From: Ligustrum vulgare
Taxonomy: Eukaryota; Streptophyta; Magnoliopsida; Lamiales; Oleaceae
Assembly: GCA_963555705.1 (NCBI GenBank)
Contig: OY743169.1
Location: 47,418,124 to 47,482,123 of the forward strand
Direction of reading: 5' to 3'
Length of the DNA stretch: 64,000 nt
Shown: piece after piece, positions 1-11,122 of the stretch
Numbering within the stretch: the first letter of the stretch is position 1
How the letters are laid out: every line of letters begins with the position of its first letter
Notes under the pieces: generated by a model
Databases searched by the model: none
Told to the model about the DNA's origin: nothing
What the model saw: only the letters and a program-made list of their open reading frames with translations
Program-made: the position numbers and the translations under genes

Positions 1-603
1 GGAACTCATCAAGTGACTTATCATCATCGTTTCTACGTTGACTTGTATTGCTATGTCATTGACTCAATCTTGCAGGAGTTGAATGATCGTTTTTCGGAGA
101 CTACCACCGAACTCCTTACTTGTATTTCGTGCCTCAATCCAAAGGACTCATTTGCAGGTTTTGATACAGCTAAATTAGTACGTTTAGCTCACCTCTATCC
201 TATGTACTTCACTGATGAGGACATCATGCTTCTCAAACCTCAATTGGATAAGTTCCTTATGCTTGTCACACATGATGCGGCATTTGTAGATCTCAATAGC
301 ATATCTTGCATCACAGAGAAGCTTGTTCAAACAGGATGTCATTGTTATTTCTCATTGGTTTATAGGCTCGTCACATTGATTTTGACTCTACCAGTGGCAA
401 CTGCAAGTGTTGAAAGGACATTTTCTGCTATGAATCTTATAAAGAGTGATTTGCGTGACAAAATGGGTGATGTTTGGTTGAACGATAACTTGGTGGTTTA
501 CACAGAGCGGAGGATATTCAAAGAAATAGAGAATGAGACAATCTTGCAACTGTTTCAGACTATGCGATCTCGGAGAATGCAGTTATCTAGTTTCATAAAT
601 TGA
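1..603 (+). CDS. hAT transposase, C-terminal part (TTF-finger/ZMYM1-like type)
   Basis: The reading frame is open from base 1 to the TGA at 601-603, so the N-terminal part lies outside the window. The C-terminal half contains the hAT dimerisation block, with the motif LPVATASVERTFSAM followed by an MGDVWLND-type segment. The same block occurs in the larger transposase at 25748-28179 on the other strand. In hAT transposases this region mediates dimerisation; the catalytic residues would lie partly upstream of the window. No stop or frameshift interrupts the visible 200 codons, so this copy may be less decayed than most elements here. The family assignment rests on motif recognition. Confidence 0.85.
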   Translation, partial: GTHQVTYHHRFYVDLYCYVIDSILQELNDRFSETTTELLTCISCLNPKDSFAGFDTAKLVRLAHLYPMYFTDEDIMLLKPQLDKFLMLVTHDAAFVDLNSISCITEKLVQTGCHCYFSLVYRLVTLILTLPVATASVERTFSAMNLIKSDLRDKMGDVWLNDNLVVYTERRIFKEIENETILQLFQTMRSRRMQLSSFIN

Positions 604-827
604 AAATGGATTTGTACAAACACTTTTTTGCATTATTACGGCTTGTATCGAACTATAATTTTACTATTATATGATTTTCGTATTGTTTGATAAGTTGCGT
701 ACTTATTAAAAATATTTTAACAAATTTTATTCACAAGCAGAGGCCGTTGACTGGTCAACGATCAATATTTGACTGTTGACAAGTCAACGGTCGCCCTAAC
801 TGAGTTCGATTCCTGGATCCGTCACTG
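1..827 (+). mobile_element. hAT DNA transposon, 3' part including right terminal repeat
   Basis: The transposase frame is followed by about 220 bp of AT-rich sequence and a subterminal block (738-793) with repeated TTGAC/GTCAA words in both orientations, as expected for transposase-binding sites. The end reads ...TCCTGGATCCGTCACTG at 811-827; its reverse complement, CAGTGACGGATCC, is a typical plant hAT terminal repeat. The left end and the matching 8-bp target duplication lie outside the window. Confidence 0.75.
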
Positions 828-876
828 TGTGCATTCATACAAGTCAAACATGCTACGATGAAAAACGTCATTTTTA

Positions 877-1080
877 GCCTCAGTTTGGTTTTGAAAAAAA
901 ATGTTTATAAACTTATCTTTAATACAATCGTTATAATTTATAAATTAACTTATAAAAAGTACAATTTTTCAAATAATTTTCACACACAATTTTACTCTCC
1001 ATTTTTTAACAATACATTTTACTTAAAAATTATAAGTAAATCAATTTATAATTGTTATAGTGTTATCGAAAAGAGCCTAA
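877..1080. repeat. MITE-like AT-rich repeat, family 'TTTGGT/TTATAAAC'
   Basis: This is a degenerate copy of a short element seen at least ten times in the window. It has a TTTGG-type left end, repeated TTATAAA words, and internal CACACAATTTT and CTCCATTTTT segments. The ends are poorly preserved here. Confidence 0.4.
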
Positions 1081-1235
1081 ATGAAGAATATGATATTTTC
1101 AAGGTATGATATGTGCTTGATAAGTAATTTGAGGAAATATATGCAATCAAAAAGTAATTTAAATAAATATATTTTTCATAAACTTGTTTATAGTTCATCA
1201 AATGGAGGTTAAATTCTGTTATTACTATCGACGGG

Positions 1236-1544
1236 CAGTGTTCTAAAACGCGCGACGCACGTCGCTTTGGCGAAAAGTTCGAAAAACGTGTTTTGGAAAA
1301 TTTTTATCTAAAAAGCTCGCGCGATGAGCACACAGTGCGCGCTTAAGCGCGCATAAAGCGTGCCGAAGCGCGATGCACGCAGCTGCCCTTTTTTTTTTTT
1401 TTTTTACTTGTTCAAGTATGGGTAAAATTTAAATCAAATATCTAGGAATTGAAAAACGTTTTTTAACGCGTACTCTCACTTAAGCTTCAAAAGCTTGACT
1501 CTTGAACTCCACGATTCGTCACACTTCACATTTTTTAGAACACT
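1236..1544. mobile_element. Mutator-like MITE (309 bp) with 9-bp target duplication
   Basis: The inverted ends are CAGTGTTCTAAAA on the left and TTTTTTAGAACACT on the right. A perfect 9-bp duplication, ATCGACGGG, flanks the element at 1227-1235 and 1545-1553. Nine-base duplications are typical of Mutator-like elements. The core (1245-1390) is unusually rich in GCGC and CGCG words for this AT-rich region and is followed by a T17 run. No protein is encoded. Confidence 0.7.
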
Positions 1545-1549
1545 ATCGA

Positions 1550-1853
1550 CGGGTCATATTTTAAAACAAAAATACTACTTGTACATGAAAGTTGACGTAG
1601 AGATTGAAAAATAGACGTTTTGAGTGGTAGTTATTGATTAAAAAGGATAATGTAATGGATAAATAAATGATTGCAACATATATGTCTTATCTCAACCTGT
1701 AGGTGAAGTCGGGTCATATTTTAAAACAAAAATACTACTTGTACATGAAAGTTGACGTAGAGATTGAAAAATAGACGTTTTGAGTGGTAGTTATTGATTA
1801 AAAAGGATAATGTAATGGATAAATAAATGATTGCAACATATATGTCTTATCTC
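1550..1853. repeat. Perfect 144-bp direct duplication (period 160)
   Basis: Bases 1550-1693 and 1710-1853 are identical and are separated by a 16-bp spacer. The left copy follows the MITE target duplication directly and the right copy abuts a SINE. Complete identity suggests a recent duplication. Confidence 0.9.
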
Positions 1854-2096
1854 CAAGTGGTAAAGGGGATGGGTGGTAAGTGCTCAGCGCAGCTGTGTGC
1901 TTGGTTCGATTCCCTGCAAGGTGGAATTGGCCTTGCGGCAAGGGGGAGTTATTGAGCGTTTCTCATACTTACCATAAGCCCTTCCACCCTGACTCCTTGG
2001 AGGCATAACCTGGATTTACCTTCCCGAATCAATGGCCTTGGGCGTGGTCGGTTCGGGCCCTCAGGATGTGGGCTACAGCTTCTTTCTTTTTTTTTA
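1854..2096 (+). mobile_element. tRNA-derived SINE, full-length-like copy
   Basis: The 5' part reads like a tRNA gene, with an A-box-like AAGTGGTAAAGG and a B box GGTTCGATTCCC (about 1903-1914) at normal spacing. The 3' half ends in a conserved tail around CTTGGGCGTGGTCGGTTCGG and a T-rich terminus at 2083-2094. A second, 5'-truncated copy of the same 3' tail lies at 36258-36319, which supports a repeat family. It sits about 480 bp upstream of the UGT start codon. Confidence 0.7.
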
Positions 2097-2128
2097 AGAT
2101 ATAACAAGATTGACTTTAACATTTTTTA

Positions 2129-2297
2129 GAGTCCGTTGGATCCTATACAAAAATTTCAAATCTTTTTCATATTGATTGTTAATCACATATTTATATGAAT
2201 TCGTCATTTTTCATGTTTTTTAATAATTTTTCAGTGACACATTAATTTATAAATTTCTCAAAATTTTTAAAAATAAGTACATGCACCAAACGGACTC
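2129..2297. mobile_element. Short MITE upstream of the UGT gene
   Basis: The inverted ends are GAGTCCGTTGG on the left and CCAAACGGACTC on the right, enclosing about 169 bp of AT-rich non-coding DNA. The right end lies 277 bp before the UGT start codon, so it is part of the proximal promoter. The superfamily is not certain and no clean target duplication is visible. Confidence 0.5.
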
Positions 2298-2573
2298 GCT
2301 CATCATTATCAACAACAATAGATAACATTGCAAATGACACCAGATGATTCTCACGGTTTCCTCGTTGAAAGAATAATAATAATAAATTAATTTTTTAGTC
2401 AATTCTGTCTTTTAGCTAAATTAATTTGGGCAGCCAAACGGTGCCTAATGCATGTGCTCTTGCTAGACGCCTCACGCCTCCTTTAAATTGGGTAATAACT
2501 CAGTTTAGTTTGAGTTGAGTTGTATCGATCCCTCCCTCTTTTCAATTCCAAACCAGTGAAAATTACTGCAACA

Positions 2574-3980
2574 ATGGATTCCAAATTACACGTGGTGATG
2601 TTCCCATGGCTGGCTTTTGGGCATATCATTCCATTTTATGAGCTCTCCAAATTCATAGCTCAAAAGGGCCACAAAATCTCTTTCGTTTCCACTCCACGAA
2701 ATATTGATCGTCTCCCAAAAATCCCTTCTCATTTAGTTTCTTCCATGAACCTAGTTAAGATTCCATTCCCTAAGGTTGAACAACTCCATGAATCTGCAGA
2801 GGCCACCATGGACATAAAAAATGAAGATATGCCTTATTTGAAGAAAGCATTTGATGGGATGGAAACTGGGTTGACTCGTTTCTTGGAAGACTCAGCGCCC
2901 GATTGGATTTTATACGATTTTGCTCCACACTGGTTGCCTACCATTGCAGCAAGACTTGGAATTTCTCGTGCCATGCTCTTCATCATAAATGCATGGTTTT
3001 TAGCTTTCCTTGGACCACCAGATACCATGATTAGCGGTTCTGATGAGAGGAAAACAGCAGAAGATTTCATGGTTCCGCCAAAGTGGGTCCAATTTGAGAC
3101 AAAAGCGGCTTATAGACGGTACGAAGCAAACTGGATCATCGCAGCGACTCGGAAGAATGAATCAGGATTTAGAGATTTGTATCGAACTGGTAAAGTAATT
3201 GAGGGGTCCGAAGCTGTTTTCATAAGACACTGCAACGAGTTTGAACAGGATTGGTTGAAATTACTGGAGGAGCTTTACCATAAGCCAGTGATTCCAGTAG
3301 GTTTAATGCCACCCCAAGTGGAAGAAGATGACAGTCAATCATGGGTTTCAATCAAAACTTGGCTTGATGATCAGGACAAACAATCCGTTGTTTACGTAGC
3401 ATTAGGGAGCGAGGTGACGCCGAGTCAAGATCAAATCAGCGAGTTAGCTCTTGGATTGGAGTTATCTGATGTTCCCTTCTTTTGGGCACTGAGGAAGCCA
3501 TCTGGATCGGACGATTCCTACTCGGTGGTTTTACCAGACGGGTTCGAGGAGAGAGTTAAGGGTCGGGGTATGGTATGGAAGAGTTGGGCACCTCAGCTGA
3601 AGATACTGAGTCATGAATCGGTGGGTGCATTCTTGACTCACTGTGGTTGGAGTTCTTTTATAGAGGGACTCATTTTTGGTCACCCCTTAATTGCCTTACC
3701 TTTTCTGGTAGATCAAGGTTTGAATGCTAGAATCATTGACGATAAACTGGTTGGGTTAGAAATCCTGAAAAATGACGAAGATGGATCATATACCAGGAAC
3801 TCTGTATCCAAGTCAGTAAAGTTGGTAATGGTGGAAAATGAGGGAAAGAAATTTCGAGACAGAGCAAAAGAAATGAGTACAATATTTGGAGATAAAAATC
3901 TGCACGATCATTACATAGATAATTTCATTAATTTTCTCGAAAGTCATAGGATCATGTCAAGGGCTGCTACAAGTGGATAA
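2574..3980 (+). CDS. UDP-glycosyltransferase, UGT91-like (family 1 GT, 468 aa)
   Basis: A single uninterrupted exon encodes 468 aa, a normal length for plant family 1 glycosyltransferases. The ATG at 2574 is chosen because it gives the usual short N-terminus before the first beta strand (HVVMFPWLAFGH). His17 and Asp115 fit the catalytic His-Asp pair. The PSPG box for UDP-sugar binding spans residues 338-381, starts WAPQ, contains HCGWSS and ends DQ. The CGWSS form (usual N replaced by S) and LVDQGLNAR after the box are features I associate with the UGT91 branch. Relatives of that branch mostly add a sugar to a sugar already present on flavonoids, terpenoids or saponins. The final Gln of the box fits UDP-glucose in many family members but does not prove the donor. 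The enzyme should be cytosolic, as no signal peptide or membrane segment is visible. Donor and acceptor cannot be assigned from sequence alone. Confidence 0.93.
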   Translation: MDSKLHVVMFPWLAFGHIIPFYELSKFIAQKGHKISFVSTPRNIDRLPKIPSHLVSSMNLVKIPFPKVEQLHESAEATMDIKNEDMPYLKKAFDGMETGLTRFLEDSAPDWILYDFAPHWLPTIAARLGISRAMLFIINAWFLAFLGPPDTMISGSDERKTAEDFMVPPKWVQFETKAAYRRYEANWIIAATRKNESGFRDLYRTGKVIEGSEAVFIRHCNEFEQDWLKLLEELYHKPVIPVGLMPPQVEEDDSQSWVSIKTWLDDQDKQSVVYVALGSEVTPSQDQISELALGLELSDVPFFWALRKPSGSDDSYSVVLPDGFEERVKGRGMVWKSWAPQLKILSHESVGAFLTHCGWSSFIEGLIFGHPLIALPFLVDQGLNARIIDDKLVGLEILKNDEDGSYTRNSVSKSVKLVMVENEGKKFRDRAKEMSTIFGDKNLHDHYIDNFINFLESHRIMSRAATSG

Positions 3981-4190
3981 ATTCTATCGTTCCTTGGAGC
4001 AGAAAGAATTTCTAGTTATGTTTAAACTCTTACTATTCATGCACATTTCATTTACCTCTCTCACGCAACCATCTTTTTACCAGTCACTCATAGCTTGCGA
4101 GACTTCTTTCTTCTTCTATTCTATGTTCTCTTTAATATTTTTTTCTCCATGATCTGATTTTTTTTTTTTTTTTTTTTAAATTAAATGTTT
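3981..4190. other. UGT 3' flank
   Basis: This short stretch between the UGT stop codon and the gypsy LTR includes the likely 3' UTR and a T18 run at 4160-4177. No gene is visible. Confidence 0.5.
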
Positions 4191-5056
4191 TGCACTATAG
4201 TTAGTCCGTGCTTTGTCTACAGAAAGAATTCGGCCAAAAATATTACTGAAGAAAGGATTGCCATCGACTTCCAACGAGTTCTCCTCACAAAAATAGTTGA
4301 CGATTTTTCAAATTTGCAAAAACAAGAATCGTTTGAGTATGTTTCGCGTGGGATCTCGCAAAAATCGGATGAATGTGTAAGGAACAACTTCTCGAACAAA
4401 GTTCCAAGAAGGGTGCTTTATTTATGAGACTACTACGAAGACAAAACGCCTTTAAGGGCACAAGCATACAAACTAAATTAGGATTTTGGCAATGAAAAGT
4501 GAAGATAAAGAAAATTACATAATCTTTGTTTGAGAATTAATTGATTGATCCTTCCAAATGCTTAAATTTCTACCATATATACAAATTATCTACAACGACT
4601 TCTAATATTTGTATTATCAATTTACCGCCTTGACTTATAACTTGCTTGTAATAACTGTTATCCACCATGTTGCATAACCGTTAACCACTACTTTTGTCTT
4701 CAGTAAATCCTATGATTTCCTTTCACTACCAAAACGGGGAAAATGCTTATGAACGATCAGACGAATCGTGGGAAAATCCTCCCAAGACTGCTGGTTCAAC
4801 ATTATCTTGTTTTGTCACCCAGTTGCATTTTGTTGCCCAATTTCCCTTGTAATCCGTCATGTCACCCAAGTACCTTAATTGTCACCCAGTCGCCCAACTA
4901 CCTTAATTGTCGTCCAGTCACCCAACTCCCTTCAAATCGCCCTTTGGGCATTCTAGGTATTAACATTTGGGCCTATTAACTAAACTCTTCTATTGAATCT
5001 CATTCCTTAGGCCATTGAATTGGGCCTTGTGAATTTGATATTTTTGGGTGTCAACA
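4191..5056 (-). repeat. 3' LTR of the Ty3/gypsy element (866 bp) with adjacent polypurine tract
   Basis: On the minus strand the LTR begins TGTTGACACCC (5056 downward) and ends CTATAGTGCA at 4191, giving the TG...CA ends of an LTR. Immediately upstream on that strand is a purine-rich tract, AATGGGGGATAAT (5057-5069), in the expected polypurine-tract position. Short CACCCA/GTC words recur at 4817-4925. The partner 5' LTR is missing. The boundary is inferred from the termini, not from a second copy. Confidence 0.6.
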
Positions 5057-5258
5057 ATTATCCCCCATTATGACATAATTAATATCAATTTACTAATGCT
5101 ATGCCATATAATGTACATTGCGAAAGGTCTCAATCATCATTTTGGCGGTGTCTTTCTTCATTCCAAAAGGTATGATATCACACAACTCCTTATAAACCCC
5201 AAAAGCACGCCATTTTATTGCGTCATTACCCACGTTCTGTGTCACAACATTCTTTTTT

Positions 5259-5270
5259 GCTTATAAAAGA
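5259..5270 (+). promoter_or_regulatory. Possible TATA box for the antisense PMD gene
   Basis: GCTTATAAAAGA lies about 95 bp upstream of the ATG that opens the plant-mobile-domain frame, a normal spacing for a plant core promoter. No experimental support is available. Confidence 0.3.
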
Positions 5271-5359
5271 TATTGTTCATCTTTATGCTTCTCTGCCCTA
5301 AGAAAATACCTAGACATCTATATTTCCAAGATTCTTGAAAGTTTATTTTCTTGAGTGAA

Positions 5360-8309
5360 ATGATGTCTCCAAGAGATTCCTCAGCTACTTTCGTTAGTTT
5401 TGAACATTTTCAAGAACTTTTGACAAATCCTTCGTAAGCCAAACATCTCTTTTTCCCGACAATCCTGATCTTAATGAGTTTTACCTTGGCCCAGTGTTTA
5501 ATGATGCAAACCCTATTGAGCAAACTCTCATGACCCAACTGTTTCCAGGTTCTCAAGATCCTCCTCTCTTAAACCCTTTTCCCTTGAAGCCAATTCGTGA
5601 TAAAGGTATTCTCACTTGGCCCAAAGCTAATACTACTTTTCGCATGTGGCATGCACGTATGGTAAACCATGGACCTACTAAATGGCTTTTTAATCATGAT
5701 AATATTTCTAATTTATTGGAAATCACTCTTCGTCCTCCGCTTTATGATTATGTGCTTTTCCCGATTGCCTTGAGTTTCTGGTCTTCGGAATTCAACATTT
5801 TCATTTTTCCACTTGGCCCAATGTCCATTACCTTGAGGGATGTATGTGCTTTAGTAAATTTCCCACCTCTGGGTGATACTATTTCTCCTGTCATTCGGGT
5901 TTCTTTTGCCGACCCAAAATTTGATAAGAAGCTAACTGATTCTTATTCAGGAATGGAAGGAATGTACAACAAGTCTAGTGCTGAACCTACTCATGCACAG
6001 CATGTCACCTTCCTCCTTTTCTGGCTTTGCAAATATGTTCTCTGTGTACCCAGTCTTAAACCTTCCATAGCTTATTTGCCCATAGCACATGAGGTAGCTC
6101 GAGGCAGGAATTTGAAACTTTGTTCATTTTTCTTGGCCGCCTTTTATAGTGATATGGATTCTCTCCAATTTCAGCTGAGAAATAAGGCATCTCCCACTAG
6201 TAGTGGGCCTCTCTGGCTCGTTCAATTGTGGTTGAAATCATATTTCCCACAGTTAGGTACCCCATTGTTCCACCCAGGCCAGTCAGCTGTTACAGTTTGA
6301 TTATAAATCAATTAGACTCGTTAAAGATGTCTAATAGAGACATCTTCACATTCTTTTATACTTTAAATTCGGTTTCCACATTTTTCCTGTTTACAATCCA
6401 TCAGACCCCTACTTATGTGCAACCTCCTCCTACCTTAGACGAGGCTAATGTTGTTTTGCCCATTTGGGCCTAATATCTAGTTGGACAAGAATTATTCCAT
6501 GACATTTTGGCTGGAACAAATGCTAAGGCTGGGGTTGAAATTTACGCCCCTCAATTCTATGCTAGCCAACTTAACTTTATCCAAACCTGGCCAGTTCCAC
6601 CCTGCTATTCAAAGAGCCTTTCAGAACGATTCCATACCATTAGCCAAACATAAGCACAGGAAATCAATGATTGGAATATCTCTCTAATGATAGGTTTGTT
6701 TCTCTTTTGCTCCTTTCAACCCAACTTTTGTTGTTCACCCTCTTTTTGAACGACTCTGGCCATCAATAAAGCATAGACTATTTGCTACTAATGCCAATCA
6801 TTCCTTTCATTTGCTTGAGGGATTAGGGGTTTCAAAGACTCCTAGGATGTGCCCCTCTCTATTAAGAATTCAAATCTTCCTTCAGAATCTCCACCCATTC
6901 GTGTACAACGCTCTACGGCAGCCCGACCTTCATCTATCTCCTCGTCTCACTCAGATTGGAGTTATTAAGGATGCTTCTAGCCATAAGCGGCCGGCACCAG
7001 TTGTGTCAAGGCTGCCCGATGATGGGAGTGATGATGATGCTCCTCTTGTCATTAGGAGAAAGGTATTTTTCTTTTACTTTTGCTCATATGTATGAAGACT
7101 TTCTCATGCTGACATTGTTTCTGAATTTTCATAGAAGAGTCCATCTTCCTTTTCTCCAACTCCTTCCTCATCAGCTCACATTTCATTGTTGTCCCCTAAA
7201 GCTCTTCCATCTAAATTATCCGATGAGGAAGTTTTACTTGAAGGCGAGCCTAGTGGCCAAGAATCCTTGGTCATTTGAACTTCTTCCCAGGGCATCAACC
7301 CCTTAAATACAGAATTAGAAGGTAATTCACATTTCACGGTCTTCTTTCGCTGCTCATGTTGTTGGATGCTGATTCATCATTACTTGTCTCTTACAAATAC
7401 ATCCAAAGACTTTCCCGTTGTGGAGGAACCTCTGCGCTCAGATAAAGGGAAGTCTCCACAAATGTTTGAATCGACCAGTGATGTGCCTCAATTCACCTAA
7501 GTCACTGATGAGGTAAGTTTTATGACATTATTCATCTTCTTTTTGCTTGTTATAATGAAGATGCTAAATACATGTATGTTTCCTTACAGGATGCTGATGC
7601 GATCTTACGCTCCATTCAGGACTTATTTACTTCTTGGGAACAAGTACATCCAAGCATTACTTCCCGCTCTTCTTTAACCAATCGTTCTCCTTCATCTGCT
7701 ACATTCTCAAAGAATAATATGAACATTCTCAAGCAACCAGTTCTTGAATATGTCTCATTCATGGACATGGATATCATGAATGCCAACGCTTCCAGGCAAA
7801 AAGATATGTTCAAAATTTTGAGTGCCAAGATGGCTCAAGCACTTGATCTCCGTCCTCTTAAAATCTCCTCTGATTTTAAACTGACTTTGAAAGTTATTCA
7901 CTTGGAAATAACCTCTTTGCTCGCTAGAAACATGGAATGAAAAGCCAAGAAAAACCAGTATATTAGAGCTATAGATGAAAAAGAATCCTTGTTTTAGGAA
8001 ATGGGGAAGACTAAAAGTACTCCAAATGAACTTTTTGCTGAAGTCATGGTTGAGGATTCTCTGATGATAAGTTTAGCTACAGAGATGAAAGAACTTCAGG
8101 CCAAAATGGAAGATTGCAAGGCGAGATTGGCCGCGAAGAAGCATGTTGTCTCCCAAGAAGTTGAACGAGGCAAATCTATAGTAGAGCATTATTCAAAGCT
8201 GGAAGTTGATGATGAACAGATGAATGAACTTACCGCTGGTTTTAATGAGCAGAATGAAAAGTGGGAGCAACTTAGGTGGCAAATGCACTCCCTTTGGGGT
8301 CAATTGTAA
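5360..8309 (+). pseudogene. Plant mobile domain (PMD, aminotransferase-like) gene, decayed, antisense in the gypsy element
   Basis: A frame starting at the ATGATG around 5360 (MSPRDSSATFVSFEHF) runs, after one frameshift near 5435, into a long ORF (to 6300). That ORF has PMD features: FRMWHARMVNHG, LLEITLRPPLYDYVL, the core MSITLRDVCALVNFPPLG, and later, in another frame, VEIYAPQFYASQLNFIQ. Two GT-AG introns are visible (7063-7134 and 7513-7589) before a charged C-terminal part ending in a coiled-coil-like segment (8001-8309). Several frameshifts and stops make it non-functional. PMD proteins (MAIN/MAIL family) act in silencing and genome stability, and PMD segments are known to be carried by transposons. 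Retained introns fit capture in antisense to the retroelement transcript. Confidence 0.75.
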
Positions 8310-8713
8310 CCAAGACGTCTAATATCTTAAACTTCTTTGTAGGGCAATTTTGTTCCTTTCCTCTTTATTGCCTTTGCAAGTGTACTAGCATCCAATTCCC
8401 TTTGCAACGGCAGCCAGATTTATCGATGAAATTAGATATTTGCTTTTTTGGTATTTTGCACAATATCATCTAATCGCTTTAATTATATTTGTTCACTGTC
8501 TCTAAAGGAAGGAACATATCTCTTCAAATATTTACCATTGATAAATCTTATGTGCTTTGTGCCTTCCAAATTTTAAATGAGAAGCTCCGTAAGGAAACAC
8601 ACTTTGCATGTTATATGATCCCTCCCAATTGGGGGACCACATTTGGCTTGATGTGGATATTTTGTCTTAAGTAAAAGCAAATTTATAATAAACCCCTAAT
8701 AGATTTATTAAAA
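8310..8713. other. Gap between PMD gene and RNase H remnants
   Basis: About 400 bp of AT-rich sequence inside the gypsy element. Integrase would be expected here; no integrase motif was found. Confidence 0.5.
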
Positions 8714-10490
8714 CTACGCTTGCTCCTGCACCTTGACAAGTTTTAATCTATCAAAGCATAAAATCCAAGGTCTTAATTCAAATGAATCAATTTGTAGTTC
8801 GACTTTTTCAGACACGTTGAGACATGGAAGATTGGCCAAAAAATTAGCCAACGCTTGATTTTTAATTGCGTTTTGGGCGATGTATTGTATTTCAAATTCT
8901 GCCATTGCTAAGGTCTAAAGACCTATCCTTTGGTGTAAAACAGGGCGAGAGAACATGTATTTAACTAAATTTACTTTAGAAATTAAGTAAACAATCACAG
9001 GTTGTAAATAGGCCCTTAATTTTGTACATGTGAAATATAAAGCGAGACAAAGCTTTTCAATAGCAAAATAATTATATTCACATTTTGTTAAATGTCTACT
9101 CAAGTAGTAGATCACTCTCTCTTTACCAAATTGATTTCCTGTGCAACCATCCTGGCTATAGACTCTTGTTCAGCCGATATGTACACTTGCATTGGTTGTC
9201 CCTAAATGGGTGAAACTAACACTGGCGAATTTGAGAAATATGCTTTTAGGCTATCAAAAGCCTTTTGATGCTCTTCCCTCCAGACGAATTCGTCCTGATT
9301 TTTCAACTTTAAAAGAGCCAAAAAAACTTTCGTTCACTCTGCACAGTTAGATATAAAACATCTCAAAAAGTTTATTTGGCCTAGAAATCTTTGTAATTCT
9401 CTTTGTTATTAGGCGGTTTAGCCTCTAAAATGGACTTCGCCTTATTCTTATCAAGTTCGATCCCTCTTTTGTGTACTAGAAAGCCAAGGAAATTTCCTGC
9501 ATTAAAACCAAATGCACACTTTAAGGGATTCAATTTTAGTTTGTATTGCCTCATTCATTCAAATGAACATTTCAATTGCTGAAAATGGTCTTCTTCTTTC
9601 TTCTTTAAGTGATTTAACACCTATATTATATAGACCTCTATAAACTCACATATCATATCATGGAAGATTAAATTCATCTTCCTTTGATAAATGGCCCCTG
9701 CATTTTTCAGGACAAGGCATAACTACCCATTCAAAGCATCCTAAAGCCCGAGGACATCTAAAAGCGATTTTGTGTACATCTTCATCTGTTATGTAAATTT
9801 GGTTGTACCTCGAATATCCATCCATAAAGGAATATATTGTGTGTCCTGCAGTCAAATCTACTAAAGAATCTACAGTAGGCATTGGGTATTCGTCTTTGGG
9901 CATTACTAGATAATCATTCAACATATCTGGCTGTTCTAATAAATCCAACATTTAACAACCGCGCTATTTCTTTCTTTACTTCAGGTAATATATTAGGAGC
10001 AAAACACCTAGGAGGTTATTTATGAGGCTCAAAATTTGATTTGGTTGGTAATCTATGTTCTACCAGATTTTTATCCAGGCCAGGCATATGCTCATATTCG
10101 AAGCGAAGCAATCCTTATACTCTTTTAATAAAGCGATTAATTTATTATGTACCTCTTGGCTAAGCATCTGGCTAATAAATTTCGAACGAGGTTCCCCTTC
10201 GTAGCCAATGTTTACTTTTAATAAAAGGTCTTGCACTTCAACGTGCCCAGGTTTTTTAATCTTCATTGCTTCATCGTCCATGTCTCTAGTAGCCATTTCC
10301 TCTTCTAAGCAATCTACCTTGTTGGTTTCTCGGCCAATGTTCTGCTCTAACTCAAGCAATGCTAACTTGTTCTTCAATGCTTTTAAAGCCACCTCTTCCC
10401 TAATCCTTGTCTTACACTCTTTAATGAAAGTTATCGATTTGGTTTTAAAGGCCTGCATATCAGCCAGACTCTCTTGTTGTTGACTATCCA
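8714..10490 (-). pseudogene. Gypsy pol remnant: RT linker, reverse transcriptase and RNase H
   Basis: On the minus strand, 10490-10060 encodes the linker before RT (VNIGYEGEPRSKF, then LIALLKEYKDCFASN). Bases 9951-9658 encode RT with PKDEYPMPTVDSLVD, FMDGYSRYNQI (the first catalytic Asp region) and AFRCPRALGCFEWVVMP. Bases 9115-8714 encode RNase H-like segments with YLSRHLTKCEYNYFAIEKLC and AIKNQALANFLANL. The part between RT and RNase H is full of stops and the YxDD region is not recognisable. This is a dead pol gene. Confidence 0.8.
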
Positions 10491-11031
10491 CTAGTGAATC
10501 ATCCCGTGCGATGCACGGGAAGAAACGTCTAAATAAAAATAATCCTATTCGAAATTAAATGAATCCTTAAACAAAATAAATAACATTCACAAATAAGAGA
10601 TAAGTTCATCATTTATTAGTTTCATGTATAAACATCAATCTTTTAGGGAGAAGTCATACATGTGAAAATGATTGTGCCTGACTCTTATTGATAGTCATGG
10701 CATATGACACCATCAATGATTTTTTTTTTTTAAATCTAATAAGTATCCTAAAATTCGAATGGCTCAAGGATATCATTGGAACAAAGAACTTGTGTCCTGC
10801 ATTACTGTCAGCTAGAATTTGACCTTATAGAATATGATCGTCAAGTTTTGTAACGATTATTCACTATCTCCTTGAACCAAAAATTTTCCTTGCAAAATGA
10901 ATACTTAAATGTAGGATCTCCAGTATTCATATACTCTGAATATTCAAACAATAGATGAAAAAGTTAATAATAGAAACCATGCATATAAAAGATAAAATTC
11001 AATATTTTGACCATTAACAGTGAAAAACATG

Positions 11032-11032
<1 letters not shown>

Positions 11033-11109
<77 letters not shown>

Positions 11110-11122
11110 AATAAATAAATAA
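11033..11122. repeat. (AAT)n / (AAAT)n microsatellite
   Basis: About 70 bp of AAT repeats are followed by five AAAT units inside the Helitron. The minus-strand poly-leucine frame here is an artefact of this repeat. Confidence 0.95.

Noticed and set aside
4185..4427. 80-aa ORF after the UGT gene and overlapping minus ORFs
   Set aside because: They lie inside the gypsy LTR and have no motif.
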